A stretch of 64,000 bases of DNA from Chaetorhynchus papuensis (GCA_013396525.1 VWYX01000126.1:620001-684000); one strand, 5' to 3'; positions 24,115 through 37,034 are shown, counted from the first letter of the stretch. Made by a program: numbers and translations. The notes: generated from the letters alone by a model not told the origin.

Positions 24115-27100
24115 ATATGAGCATATACTGTATATGTTCTAATACTGTGTATTTTACTAGACTGTCAGGTTCCTTAATACCCAACTATCCTTCTTATTGT
24201 TTGTTTCTGAGTCACAAAAAGGACAATATGGCATGGACTGTGCTTTCTGAAAAATGTCTCAGTTGACTGGCTTTGCATTAAGTATTTCCTCTGCAGTCTT
24301 CTATGACATCAATACAATTTCAGTGTTTCTTTCCTCTCTCTGTCAATCGTTCTTATGACAAAAAAAAGTCAAAGACAAAGCAATGTTTGTTGCAAAGTTT
24401 GAGTTCTGTGACAGTTGTGTCTTATAAATTCTACAAATTAATGTTTTGCATTAGAAAAATTGAAATGTATTCATCCCGTAACAAATTGGTATTACAGTAA
24501 ATGTAAGGAAATTCTTATAATGATTTATACTGCATTGAGATTTAGAGAGGTTCATTGTGCCAGGAAGTTGAAAGAACTTTTAAGCAAAATATGAAGTGAG
24601 ATCCAAACTGTATTTTATCTTGTGATATGTGTTTTATGCATGGAAGAGTAATTATTTTTTAATTGTAGCATACATGATTAGGTCAGCTGCAGAGGAGACA
24701 TTATGGCAACAATTGTGATGACAGAGAACAGCCGTGCAGTTGTGTCACTGCCCACTTCACAGGACATGATACCAACAGGCACTATGTTTCAATGACTTGA
24801 CTTCAGCCCTATATATTGGAATCCTTTTGTAATTTAAAAAATATGTATTGGAACTTTTTTTCTTCAACCACACACTGCTGAGAAAGATTTTACTGCAGTG
24901 GACTCCAAAACTTAAATCTCTGTCCTTTGCCAGACTGCCACTGAAAGTCATGGCAGACATTTCAAATCCAAGGGAAATAAGAGCCCTGCCCTTGTGTCAG
25001 GTGTTTTCAGAGAGGATTAGGAAGTACAAATTCCTAATGGAGAATATTCCTGTTGAAACACACAAGCCTTAAATTCCACTCTAAGAAATCTGGAAAAGAT
25101 TGGTTTAATGTTACCTCCAGACAGGTGGGTGAGGTGTGGAATTTCTCTTGCCACTTTCCTTTTGTTTAAATGTTTTTGAATGTTAAGAGTATTTAGTAAT
25201 TTTCATTACTTAATCTTGGAAATTAGAAAAAAACCTAGTTTTCTTTAAAAATTAAGTATTCTTGTACTGACTTCACTACTTTCTATGCCTACTGAATCAC
25301 TGTTTGTTTAGAAGAATATTATGTATAAAATTACTTAAAAATTTTATAAGCCCTTCGCATTTTTGAAGGCTTAATGCATGCTAATGATGAATTCATACCA
25401 CAAAATTATTTTTCAAGGCTAGCTGAAAATGTGGTTTCTGACTAAAAATAAAGCCACATCATCTTGCTTCTTTTTCACCCTTTCCCTTTCTCCAAAGCAT
25501 TTTAGATTAGTATGTTTTAAAGTTTTGAAAATTTTGACTATTTCTGGCATTTACAGTTTTGCCAGAGGGTCTGAATGTGAATGTTTGTTTTTACGGTCCC
25601 CAGTGAACCCAACTGAAGTCTTTGTAAGATGACAGCATGTGTTCCTTTGCATGTTTTAATGCAGCTGTGATGATGTAGGGTTTATATTACTAATAACGAT
25701 CCCATAAATGTCCATTCAAAGCCTCTGTATGATTGTACACAGTGCCTAACAAAGAGGGTCATTGATATGGCATAGATGATGCATTATATGCAATTGTTGT
25801 TGCAGGACAGTTAGTTTGCTGTATGCACTTAGGACATTTTGAACCTTAAAGTCTGTTTCAGGACCTTAACCTCACCAAGTTAAATAGAAATGTCCCTCCC
25901 CCTGCCACCTTACTCACTCATTTGTCAATACAAAAAATGGCTTTCAAAACCTTGTATTTATACTGCAGTCCTTTGCCTGCCATACTAAAGAGGCGCGTGA
26001 CTTGCAATAACTGACCTGGACACATCCCCACAGTGATCTGCACACAAGCATGAGCTTCTCAAGCCTGGTTACGAGAGAAAACTGCCAGCCTTTATCATCT
26101 CACCTGCTCTGGCAGCACAGAGCAGGTACCAGACTGAGCAGCCCTCCCAGAAGGCAGGGCTTATTGAGCTCAAAATGTAACACCGATGTGGCCAAATGCT
26201 GAGCGAGCAGAGAAGGTTTATGATTGTAAGAACTGTGGGCAGAGGGGAAGCTTCTCTCAGTCTGTAAATCCCCACTCACACCAGTAGAGACAGGAGGCGA
26301 AAAAGCTCTCCTTGCTACTTTGACTGTATTTAAAGATCAGGAAAACAGTGTGTAACTGAATACTGTATTCCAAGTAGAACATCCTGAACATGGTTCTAAA
26401 GCATCTGACATAGATGGATTTAGTATTAAACTTTTAATTTGTTTTTAAGTGAAGCAAAACCATTAATACTTTATTGAAAAGTTCTTATTTGTGTGTATCC
26501 ATTACTGCATGCATGGCTCCAGTTTATTTTGAGCAATCCTTAAATTAGGGCTTAATCATTTGGGGGAAGACAACATGGGTTTAACATTGTCACATCTTTC
26601 ATCGTTATGGCCTCTTTCTTAAATAATATAATTTGTGACAAATGTGAACATTAATTACAGTTAACAAAGAAATATAACTTGAAGTGATTGTATTTTAAAG
26701 AACATCCAATCAGTGAGATTATATCTTACACCAAGCTTCAACTCAAAGTTCAAAAGTCAGAAATCAAATACCATCAGTTATCAAATTATGTTAATGGTTC
26801 TAATGAAAGCTTCTGGTATTTTGCTCAACACTGTGTTGCTATTATGGTAACTAATAGGAGAAGAAAAGCTGATGGCCATGAAAAAATTAAAACTGACTGC
26901 TAGAGGTTTTTTTGGTTGGGTTTTGTTTTTTGTTTTTTTTTTTTTAACATGTTTGACAATCTGTTTAGTCACCCAGAGTTACCGTGTGGTAGACTCAGCT
27001 TTTTCATCAGGCATAGGAAGGGTATAAACTGTATTTTATAACCATTTTAGACCACTTTAATTCCCCCTCTTTAAAAAACGCTTTCACATTATCAGTTTGA

Positions 27101-29179
27101 GTTGCAAACCAACAAAGCAAAGAAAATTAAAGACTGGCATTTTGTCACAAATCTTTACAAGAAACTCTGCAGCACTAACTACATACATTTACCTGAAATA
27201 TCTGTATATAGTTTACAGAGTTGAAAAAGGAATAATTGATGACAATATCTGGTATATCAGTTAGATATAAGTGTTTGGAACTTGAAATTGTCAAGGGGCA
27301 GATTTATTTTGGTGTGTACTGACTTGAAGGGTTGAATGCTGCAGTTGAGAAATTCAAATAATTCTAAACCACCTCATGTATTAATATGGTTTAGTACTAG
27401 CTGAAGCTTTACAAAGTTTCCTAAGAAATCTGAAGGATTTAATTTTATTAAAATAGGACTCTCTCTTTTTCTTATCTTTTCTTTTTGAGAGCTCTGGAGG
27501 ATCAATTCTTAACTTCCTTGACTAAAATTTTTTCATAATGTTTTGTGAAGTAAATTATAGCACTTTGTTAGAAATGCCTAAATGTCTTGAGAAACTTGCA
27601 CTTTATTTACATACTTAGATTACTGATGGCACTTGGAGCATTGGTAGTGTATGCTAGTAGTTATCAAATACTGGATTAGAGATCTACCTCTTAGTTTGGA
27701 TCCTTTACCTTTTTAAAGCCCAAAATTTGAAGTAAGCCAAAATAATACAAGTAGAGAATATTCAAAGGCTATAAATAACAATTATTATGATTGACAAACA
27801 CCAGATATTGAGAGAAGCAATGACTTATCTGGGTCCAGGTTTGAAGACACTTCCATGTAAACATCCCAGGAGCATTTCCATGGCTGAGATATCTATGTTA
27901 AATCATGTTGTGTGGTGGGAATGCTGTGCCACTGGGGATGAGTGGGAGGAAGTACATAGATGGTAGGTAAGGTAAGTCAGCTCCTGAGGATTAAAGAACA
28001 TCCATGTAGCTATCACATTTTCAGATTATACATACAAAGTTTTAATCATGCTCAGTCACCAAATTTTGATTTTTATTTCCTTTTATATATAGAACTTTCT
28101 CAGTATGTTCTGCTGTATCTGTGGGTAACATTGATGGAATTGCAATTACTGAGTACAGAGAGCGACCTTTTGCTCACTCACTTTGTATTTAAGTATTGTG
28201 AAAGAACAGTGTGCTAATTTGACACCTCCCTCCCCCAGGATTTTTTACTTAGAAGTGATGCAATAAATATTTTTAAATATTTTTGAAGAGGAGTCCATTG
28301 GACAAAGGGAGAGAAGATGTCAGTGGATTTATTTTCTTTTTGTAATACAGGGAACAAGTAAATCTTGGACTTCTATTTTTTTCCTTCATAGACAGGCAAA
28401 GGTGCTTCTGAGTTTTGAAGCAAAGGAATCCTCTTTTAATAATTTTGAACCTGGAAGGTAAAGCAGGCATGATTCCTGAAAATGTGATCAGTATGTAAAA
28501 TCTATGTATGGAAACCTTTAAGTACGTTCAGCACAGAGGTTTCAGACATACATTTTGGGCTCTCTCTGATGATGATCTGACTGTAAATTGACTTGTTGTA
28601 GTCCAGAGTGATATTCTTGTAATGGTTAACTGGTGCTTTGTAAAAGCTGCAGGTAGTTAACAAGAGCTTTAAAGCTAACAAATAATGTTAACTATACTTA
28701 GGGAAGGAAGCAAATTTTATCTGAAAGAGAAGACAGAAGAATCACCTTCTAATTTCAAAGTGATAAAAATAATGCTGCAGGTATTAATGTTAGAGCATGT
28801 TATTGTCAGTAGGCTTGTGGCAACCTCAGCCTAACTTTCTGAAATGCAGTATCAAAACAAAGATCATGCTTCTGATATTCTTAAATTTTAATGCCAGGTG
28901 TGCAATATACTATGTTCTGCTATGGACACAGGGCAATCAAAGCTGTATTCTTAAAGCTTTAACTACACTAGCTTTGGGTTTTGTCTGCTAAAATCCATTG
29001 CAAAACTGCAGTCAAAAACTATAGGAGAATCTTCAACTGCATTAAATACTTTTTGTTTCTTGTGCATTTAATAAATGTAGAGAGTTGTGTGCACATCTGG
29101 GTACAAACATATACCAAATTTATTTCATCCACTATTTACTCAAACAGAAACTGATAAATAATACTTTCACATTTTTGTT
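24115..29179. other. AT-rich non-coding sequence
   Basis: No gene recognised. A GC-richer stretch at about 26000-26290 and a block at about 24690-25080 have mixed composition but no family I know. A T/G tract lies at 26905-26945. The word tgtaaacatcc at about 27856 matches a miR-30 5' end, but no hairpin partner is present. Confidence 0.5.
26905..26945. repeat. T/G-rich low-complexity tract
   Basis: The tract is made of T7, GGTTGGG, T4-6 G units and a terminal run of about 13 T. It is simple sequence of the same type as the tracts near 1 kb, 3.1 kb, 16.9 kb and 55.6 kb. Confidence 0.75.
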
Positions 29180-29650
29180 GTGTTTTATTTCTGCCACACC
29201 AGGGGCTCAAAAAATGAATGTGTCAGTAAAGGATTTGACAGTGTGTTACGATAGTCATCAATCCAGCAAGCCCTGTAGCCATAAATAAGCTTCATACAGT
29301 GCCACACTAAAGAGGACAGTTTTTCTTCTGCAGGACATTGAAAATGTCACAGCAAGGGAATTGTTTGTCCCTGTCTCCACGACAACGCCACCAGCACTTA
29401 TCATTAACTTTCACACCAAGATTTTAATCAGTGGTCTTTGTGGCACAAGACCGAGTCAACATCAGCCCAAATTTTCGAAGCCGTTATTCTAATTATGACG
29501 AGAAGCTATAGATTGATGAGCTTAGTTTTCTGCAAGGACTGGTGGCAGTTAATTCCTGTGACCTGTGTGCCTCCAGTAGTCTCTTTTCGAGATGGAGTCT
29601 TGAAAGTTCGATTATTAGTGACAGGTTGTAAGTGAGAAGAAGCTTATCTC
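29180..29650. promoter_or_regulatory. Best candidate conserved non-coding element
   Basis: This block of about 470 bp is free of simple repeats and carries at least nine CpG dinucleotides (for example ttacgatag, tccacgacaacgcc, agaccgagtc, ttttcgaagccgtt, atgacgag, tttcgagatgg, gttcgatt) in a window where CpGs are otherwise sparse. Frames on both strands are short (67 codons or fewer), so retained CpGs are not explained by a visible coding exon. Local retention of CpG plus complex sequence is what purifying selection on a non-coding element tends to leave. The call rests on composition only. An unrecognised short exon is the main alternative. Confidence 0.4.
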
Positions 29651-32599
29651 TCCAGAGAGTGTTGATAACTTGAGACAAGGTTTAACTAGGAAGTAGTGCG
29701 ACAGTAGATGGCAAAAAAAAGAAAAAAAAGGGAAAAAAACCCCCACCTTCTCTATCTCTGGCAAGCACACTGTAATGAGAAAATACAGACAGCCACAATT
29801 TCACAAGTTGTAAATTCTGGTAGTCTTCAACTGTAAATTCTGGTGGAGCCGGTTTCACTCAGCTATCTGAAAATGTGTGAAAATATTTGTCCCGCTGCTT
29901 CTCCTGCATGAACACATAGTGCTTTTCAGCAAAAGCATTAAACATTCAGAGCCTTGGTACGTGCAGTTCCATTAGGTTTGTAAGTCCCTGAAAAATGAGA
30001 AGAAATATGACATTTCCTTATGTGAAAAAGAAAAATAGAAGCACTTGCTGCCTCATTTTCATGCGTATTGAGACTGGCCAAACCAGTATTATCATTGGTG
30101 TTAATATTATTTATGTGCAAACAGTGTGCTCAGAGCTGTACAAGTCAAACAAGACGATGTGTCCTTGCTCTGAGGGGCTTGTAATCTAAGTAGACAGACA
30201 ATGCAAAATGCACTAGGAAAACCTAGAGGAGAATTATGTCTGAGTTAATTCATTTATTTGTTCTCAGTGATGGGTAGGCAATGTTACTTTTGCTGACTAG
30301 AATGTGTGTTTGCAGAAGGAGTGGTGTCAGAAAGGTGAGGGGCTCTGCATGTGGATTGAATGGGAAAAATGGGAGCAAAAATGTGCAAATATTCAGTAGA
30401 AGGATTTATTAGTGGAGGAGAAAAAAGATTGTTGGGTGAGTTAAGCATCAGTATACTTCTTTCTGAGAGGGTAAATGGGGAGACAGAGAGGCAGAGTAGT
30501 TATTGAAGATCATATAGTTAGGCAGTGGCAGAATCACAACAATATCTCAGTAGTTAGGAAGCTCTAACCAGAGATGGATACTACTCTGCTGATTAATTGC
30601 CTTTTGTCTCTGATTTCTGTTAGGGATTAAGTAACTTGTGGAACTGTACCAACAAGGTGGAGAAATAATTCTGGAAATCACTCACTGAGTCCCCAGTGTT
30701 TCTTCTGGGGTTTTTTGCTTTGCATTTCTCAAAGCATTTTGGGGAAATGGATGTATAGGAATGAAGTCCTGCTGAGCTGCATGACAGAGGCTTTCCTTCA
30801 AGTGGTCTGAAAACATTTGAGCTTCTTCTAGGATATCCAGATCTCAGTTAGTCAGCATGGGCAGATAAGTTCATTCTTAAGTGTGTTCAAAAAATTATGA
30901 GCATAGCCAGGTACTAAATACCTAGGAGAGCAGGCAGAACAGTGGATAAAAATAAAATAATAGAAGTATGTAGGTGGCTTGAGGAAAAGCAAGGACTGCA
31001 AGAAGCACACAAACATGTTTACTGTAATTAACAGTAGTAGCAGAAATTGCGTGTTGTGTCCCTAATTCTACTGCTCATTAAATCAGAAATTTCACTCTTT
31101 AACCACTGAGTGCTGTAAATATGAAAGCTGTTGACCTAATTTGCTGTGGGAATTAATAGAATTCCTAAAGCTGTTTCCTAGTGGGAGAAGCTTTCAGTTT
31201 CTCTTAGTTTTGTCTTTTATTTCTGCAGTTGTTTCATTGCTATGGTCAGCAAGCAATGGGACTTCACACTGTTCATTGTCTTGAAGGTTCAACAACTTGC
31301 ATGATGAAGACTCTTCTTTGTAATTAGGATTTTGAAACATCCATCTGCTTTTGAAGGATGAATAGTGTTAGGGAACTGAACGAAAGCAAGTTTTTAAAAC
31401 CTTGAGTACCTGAGAATACTTTCTTTAATCTGGTGTATGCCCTATCTTGAGCTTTCCACAAGACTTGTGTCTGAAAGCATTGAAGTCTTCACTGCAGCTA
31501 TATAGATGTTAATTGCAGTTGGGGTTTGGCCGCATTTTCATATGAGTGCCATTTAGTTGTGCATAGCCTTTCCTAGCCAGGGGCTTGCCTGTGTTAGGGC
31601 ACTGCCTTGCCAGTTGTGCCAGCCTGATTCTGCTGGCAGTCTCCTAGGGGAGAGCAAGGTATGCCAGAAGAAGGAGCATTTTCATCTACTGTTGTTGAGA
31701 CTCCTTGAACAAATGCACGTTCACGGCATCCTGATCATCTCTGTACCATAGATTTTGCTGGCATGGCTGTCATGGTATTTTTTTCCTCTCACTCTTCCAT
31801 CTGAGTTAGCTGTGCTAACAGAACTTCGTGCCTGCTATCAGCAATGCAGCTGCTTCTGCCTCTGAACTCCACATTCACAGCTGTAAGACCCATTTATTTT
31901 ATTTCATTTAGTCAAATTTTTCTATTTAGAAATGAATAGAAACTGTAATATTTTCATGAAGCAAAAAATAACTGGAGCATATGAGTATTAGGAGGTGGGG
32001 AAAGGAATCCTTCTCTTCACATTTTTGGATGATACTGGAGATAAGCAGAAGGAAATGATCATAAATGAGGGACTATAAGATTAAACTAGATAATGAGTAA
32101 GATATTCTTTTGTCACGAAGCCCTATTTTGTATGGTGACAGCTCTAGTCCATAGTGATGATAAGATTAACAAATTGTATAAATGGAGCATTACAAAGTTA
32201 TTACTAAGAATTTGTTTCAAAACTGTTGCTTCTTTTGAAGAAACCTAACCCAGATTTCAAATTGCCCCTTAGACATAGCTGCAGCTCAGTTCTCTTATAG
32301 CTGCATATGGTATTCAAAAGATGAGTTTGAAATTAAATATGATTTGCAGAAGCAGTGGTTTGCTGCACTGTTCTAAGTTTCTGGCCTCTGATTTTAATCT
32401 GCTGAAAGTTGATGTAACCAATGGAGCAGGTTTTGGTGTGTTTTTCTTTCTTTTTTTTTTTTTAAGGCCTGTCTGTCCTTGTTAATTAGAAGTGTACATA
32501 TTGGGAAATTAACTATGAAATACTAAAAATGATAAATTATTTCTTATTTGAAAGTATAAATTAAAGGTTTAGTGTATATAAAATTTGTCATGTTTAATT
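29651..32599. other. AT-rich non-coding sequence
   Basis: No gene recognised. It includes an A-rich tract with G and C interruptions (about 29710-29745), a 13-bp direct repeat tgtaaattctggt (29809-29821 and 29832-29844), and a T-run at about 32451-32463. Confidence 0.55.
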
Positions 32600-32960
32600 G
32601 CAAGTTCAATTAAAATTCAGGATAATGATGATTTATACAGGATTCTGTGTAATTTGATATTCATTAGCTTAGCCAGACACATGCTGATATTAGCTCGTTA
32701 ATTATGTTTCCTTTTGTTGAAAGCAGCCTTGTGAAAGCAATCTGCTCAAAGTTTTTTAAACTCATTCTGCTAAATGAATATTTGGCAGCTGTTCATGTTA
32801 TTGAGATGGTCACTGTGGCTACACTTCACTCACATAGCATCAATCATACCTACTGAATGACAAACAAGGGTTTCTCGTTACAAACCCATTTATGAAGGTT
32901 ATGGTTGATATTAAAGAGCTATTGCATGGCAGCATGATATTGCTTTACAGTAATGTTAGA
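32600..32960. promoter_or_regulatory. Possible conserved non-coding element
   Basis: The block is non-repetitive and AT-rich, with homeodomain-like words (ttaattatg, atcattaccta-like and catcaatcat) and few homopolymers. It resembles the other candidate elements in this window but lacks their CpG retention, so the call is weak. Confidence 0.2.
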
Positions 32961-33235
32961 GTGTAACTACAGCTAGAACTGGCCTCTCCCACACAACCAG
33001 AACAAATATAGTTTAATGTGGGACAGGGGGAGGAAAAAACTCCTGTTTCAGGTGCAAGTAATATAATCTGCATATGAAGTGCTGAGCTGCTTTCACATCT
33101 CTGGAATGTGGAAGGGAACACTGTAAACGTTGTGAGACATTAATGCATAAAAAAGCAATGTGTGTAGTAGCCTTCTGAGGTGTTAGGTCTGTGCTCTTCA
33201 GGTGTTCTTAACACTCTCTTCTAAGTGGAACTGAC

Positions 33236-33432
33236 CTGGATAATTTTAGAGATGGATGTCATGAAGTAGTTCCCAGAGAGAACTGCATCCAGCTGGGGAG
33301 GGGAGTTATCCTTTGGGAGGAATCAGCTTTGCTCTGGAAGCCTCTAGCCTTTGCATTAAGTAATTTTGCAGAATTGTCAAGGCTATGGGGGATTGAGCAG
33401 CTTAACATTTCAGGATCACTAGAGATTTTTAT
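33236..33432 (-). other. Exon-like block with consensus splice sites (unverified)
   Basis: On the minus strand a pyrimidine-leaning acceptor (cctcaaatattttcag) ends just before 33432, and a good donor (CCAG followed by gtcagt) begins just after 33236. The frame opening at 33432 in phase 0 reads 57 codons of mixed, protein-like composition and stops at 33259. An exon here would therefore be either a terminal coding exon or a non-coding exon spliced at the donor. The other two frames stop within the first codons. I do not recognise the peptide. Chance cannot be excluded. Confidence 0.22.
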
Positions 33433-33602
33433 CTGAAAATATTTGAGGTAAATGCATTTGCTGTTTAATGAAAAGACAAAGAATAGCTTTGAAGGATTGA
33501 TGGCATGAAATCTAATTCTTTTGTTTCTACTAAAAAGAAAATGCAACAAATGTACTGAGGGCTATGGCACTCAAAAGGAGTTATTGTTTCTCTGAGTGTT
33601 TG

Positions 33603-34068
33603 CTACAGGAATATACAGGTATCTTTATCTTGGCGTGCTGGCTGGCCTCTGTCCTTCCCGTTAGCAGTCAGCAGTGTCATGGCCCTGTTGAGGCTCTGTT
33701 TCATGGATCTGAAGAAGTCTTCCTTCTGGAGTTCCTCAGTCAGTTTTATTTGCTGGAATAAACTCGTGGACTTCAGGGACAGAAGAGGTGCTGGACTGCT
33801 GTATGTGTTAGACATTTTTTTCGCCCAGAGAATGTTAAGATCAGGATCAGAGTGTTGGACTAAGAACTCTTTTTTAAATGTTGCTTTCAGAACTTGCTCT
33901 TGTGATGTGCTCTTCATTTTTCTGTGTGCTGTGACACCGTCCAATAATGATAAAGCAGTATTGCTTTCAAGGAAGGAGCAACAGCCAAAATCAATAGATT
34001 CTTGTCCCACCCACCTACATCCTCTGACCTTTTTTTGAGACGTGCTAACTATGAAAACAGTTTAAAAC
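33603..34068 (-). other. Open minus-strand island, possible exon of unknown gene
   Basis: A minus-strand frame is open for about 155 codons between stops near 34068 and 33603. There is an acceptor-like site (ctgttttcatag) at about 34046. The peptide is hydrophilic and balanced, rich in K, E, Q, S and L (for example ILWAKKMSNTYSSPAP and SLNRAMTLLTANGKDRGQ), unlike the F/L/C-rich shadow frames of this window. It has no ATG near its start (only GTG at 34010), no strong donor and no domain I know. The plus strand is also open for 119 codons over the same bases, which weakens the case. It lies about 170 bp upstream of the exon-like block at 33236-33432 on the same strand. Confidence 0.25.
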
Positions 34069-35442
34069 TCACCTAAAAGGGGAGATTACAGTATTAAACC
34101 AAATAGAAGTTTGCCGGCTGATTACCTTTGCTTGAACCAAGACAGTAATACACAGTGACTTTATGTTGCTTTGTCAGCCGGAGGAGCTTCACTTATCTGA
34201 GCTCAGTTAGGGTAAAAGTTACTCTTGTATCTGTATGTTTTCTTTATTGCATAGCAGTGTGGTGCCAGTAAAGACTTTTTGACTAGGTGGTTGGTCATTG
34301 TTGACTCTCTTGGAGGTGAGGTACAGCTCTTGGCTTAGAGAGCCAGGTGTTGTTTCTGTAGGCAATGTGATAGTAGCTACTGTAGGCTTGGAAGAAGAGC
34401 TTAATATGAGAAGCAGACGTGATAGAACGGATTCGCAAATCAAGATATTAAAACATTTTCAAAAAACTTTAAAGGCAATAAAAATTTGGCAGACATGATA
34501 GAAACTTCTTAACCTTCTTTCTCTGACCCTGCAAAGTGCCTGGCTTCGTGGTCTTTTGTTTCACTTTCTAGATATCAAACATCTGCTTTGAAAATGCAAG
34601 TAATTTGTTTCTGTAATTGTCCCGAGTTCTTTTGATTGCTTTTTGGACATTGTTTCAAGGCTTCAATTGGCTAAGAGTATTCATGGAATGTTGCTCTAAT
34701 ATTCAGACTGTTAGGGCAAATTTAAATGCAAGAAGCTGTTTGAGGGTCATTGGTTTTTAGTGTACACTTAATGTGTTTCCTCCTGATCAGTTATGGAAGT
34801 GAATATTTAAAATGAAATTTATATAATTTTGATGTATTATAATTTGATGTGATTAAAATGCAAAATATTTTTCCTTCATTATTTCACTATGAAACGAGAT
34901 TTTAGAGTTGTGTTGGTTATGAAGTATTGCACATCGATCCTCTAAATCTCATAGGCTCAATGAGGAAATAGTAAATTGTTTATATTTGTTTAATGCTTTA
35001 TTTGTCAACCCTTTAATTTAGTATTTCTCAGATTAAAAAGGCCCATGAGGAACTAATAACACAGAATTGTGAGGAAGCATTGGTAGAAGACCTATTGAGT
35101 GAACCTGCCATTTTTTACCTAGTTATTTGTTGTAGAATTACACTTTTAACTTTTCTTTGATAGCATTCTGATTAGAAAAGCTAGAATTTCCCAATCAAGT
35201 AGTTCACAATATTTTACTAAGTGTTTTGGTATAATTTTTGAAAGCTTCTCTTTTTGCTGAATAAGCCCATTTGTGCTGTATAATAATACTGTTATAAAGT
35301 ATGGAAGAATCTGATTATGGTAATTGTTGCTTTTTTTGATTATCAAGACTTTATTAATTTTAACTTTCAACAAAAGGAAGTATCCACTGATTGTAAGTGA
35401 CAGTGATGTGTTCATAGAAGCACCTGAGAAGTCACATTTAGA
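34069..35442. other. AT-rich non-coding sequence
   Basis: No gene or repeat recognised. The 121-codon minus frame ending at 35146 begins within the short tandem repeat at 35443-35491 and is rich in K, F, I and L, as expected for AT-rich DNA. Confidence 0.55.
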
Positions 35443-35491
35443 AAAGAAAAATCTTTTTCGAAAGAAAATCTTTTTCGAAAGAAAATCTTTT
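35443..35491. repeat. 17-bp minisatellite, about 2.8 copies
   Basis: The unit aaagaaaatctttttcg occurs at 35443-35460 (18 bp, one extra A), 35461-35477 (17 bp) and partially at 35478-35491. Each unit is itself nearly self-complementary (gaaagaaaatctttttc-like), so the array can fold into alternative small hairpins. The units are almost identical, which suggests a recent expansion. Confidence 0.9.
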
Positions 35492-36196
35492 GTCCCTAGT
35501 AGCAAAACCATGCTGGTAACTGCTTATTGAGCAAGATCTTTTCAGCTCTTAATCGCAAGACGTTGTTGGGTAATAGTTTAAAAATTATTTATAGAATGGA
35601 ATCCCAGCTGTGCCCAAAATACTATCATTTAATACGTTGCCTGTGATTGTCATTAGCTTTTTTTTTTGCCTAAGGATTATGAAGAGAACAAAGATTTGGC
35701 TGTATGTCTAAGATTGAGCACTATATGAAATTTTTGTCAGGGGACTTGTTGACCTTGTGTAAAGTTGCCTCTTTGAGAAGCTCTTTATATTCTGGCTGCA
35801 GTTGCTATGGCAGTTGGATAAACCTAACAGCAGCCAGCATGCCCTGGTGCAATGTATTGCAGCAGCTTGGCCTCCAAATGGGTATAGTTGCTTACTGCAA
35901 AGTTTACAGCCAGTGTAGAAATAACCATCAGTCAAGTGAACCATGTATTTAAAAAGCATGGGCTGATACATTTTTTAATGTATATGATGTATACCTGCAT
36001 ATAGGCAATGCAAGAAATCCCTTACTCCACATGTGATCATACATTCTCAATTGCTTGCTATTAAAAATGGCAAGCTTCAAGTAAAATAATTTATTTATCA
36101 ACATTCATAACTTGTCTGTATCTTGAGCTGGAATGTTGCAGCACATTTTAAGTGACTTGCATTAGGTTGGTTGGTTGTTTTGGTTCGTTTTTCCAG
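35492..36196. other. Non-coding sequence, no feature seen
   Basis: Frames of 82 (plus) and 87 (minus) codons at about 35.70-35.97 kb overlap each other and share no recognisable motif. A short T-run lies near 35661. Confidence 0.5.
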
Positions 36197-36385
36197 TGTG
36201 GTAGCCTTTCTGGCTCTTACATCTTAAGCTATAATGTTCTGCTATTAGAAAAATACTGTGTTGGTCTCCTAATATATTCAACCCAGAACATCACTTCGGT
36301 GACATTAGTGGTTATTTTGTGTCCAGCTGTGCTCCTGGGAAAGGCAGACTTGATCAAGAAGGTTATGATTGCCGTCTGCTTGCAG
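36197..36385 (+). other. Exon-like block, phase 0/0, 189 bp (unverified)
   Basis: A T-rich acceptor (ttcgtttttccag, ending at 36196) and a strong donor (CAG then gtatgg at 36386) bracket 189 bp, an exact multiple of three, that is open in the frame starting at the first base. The frame continues open on both sides for 121 codons in total (36152-36517). The 63-residue peptide is hydrophobic, with stretches such as NVLLLEKYCVGLLIYST and SVTLVVILCPAVLLG that could be membrane-spanning. I recognise no family. In 64 kb of AT-rich DNA a few such coincidences are expected. Confidence 0.2.
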
Positions 36386-37034
36386 GTATGGCTGACTCAG
36401 CAGCAGTATGTGGTTAGTCTGACTTACAGGAAAAGACAAAATCCTGCTATTACCCTTCTCCTCAGGGACAGCTGCCATTCTCCATCAAGAAGACAACCAT
36501 TCAGCCAGAAAGATTGACTCGCAGAAATTTACCACAATCACTTTAGTATTTTAAATTTCAGGTGGGACTAGAATTGATGGTGGTAAGGGCAGAGGCTCAG
36601 AGCCTTGAATCTTTATTCTTAAGTGAGTTAAGCAAAACTGCTGGCTCTGAAGAAGTCTGTATTTCGTTTTAACAGTTAGAAAATAGAATAAATGAGGAAG
36701 GGAAAATGCAATCACTGTTTGGAGGTGGGGAAAAAGACATTTTAACCCTTTTGGTGATGAGAAAACTGAATCCTAAATTATTATTTAATCCTATTTGGAT
36801 GTCTGTGTTGGTGTATGAATGGCTAAAAAAAGATACAATAAACATATAGTTTCTATAGTAAGTAAAATAGTTGAAGATATCTTTACATCTAAGGCTTAAT
36901 CTACTGTCATGTTGCTAGTAGAGACAGGAATCTAAACTACTATTAAAAATTAGGTTACTCCAGCCATAGTGTATTTATGAAATCTTTCTCACCTTCAGGA
37001 GAGAAGAGAATAGGCTTTGTCTGCTTTGGTGAAA
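36386..37034. other. Non-coding sequence, no feature seen
   Basis: AT-rich with no recognised gene or repeat. It ends at the boundary of the CR1 copy that follows. Confidence 0.55.

Noticed and set aside
27850..27875. tgtaaacatcc, identical to the start of mature miR-30
   Set aside because: The flanks do not form the miR-30 precursor hairpin and no star-arm sequence is present. An 11-base match is not enough.
35146..35511. 121-codon minus-strand frame
   Set aside because: It begins around the minisatellite and has K/F/I/L-rich composition as expected from AT-rich DNA, with no motif.
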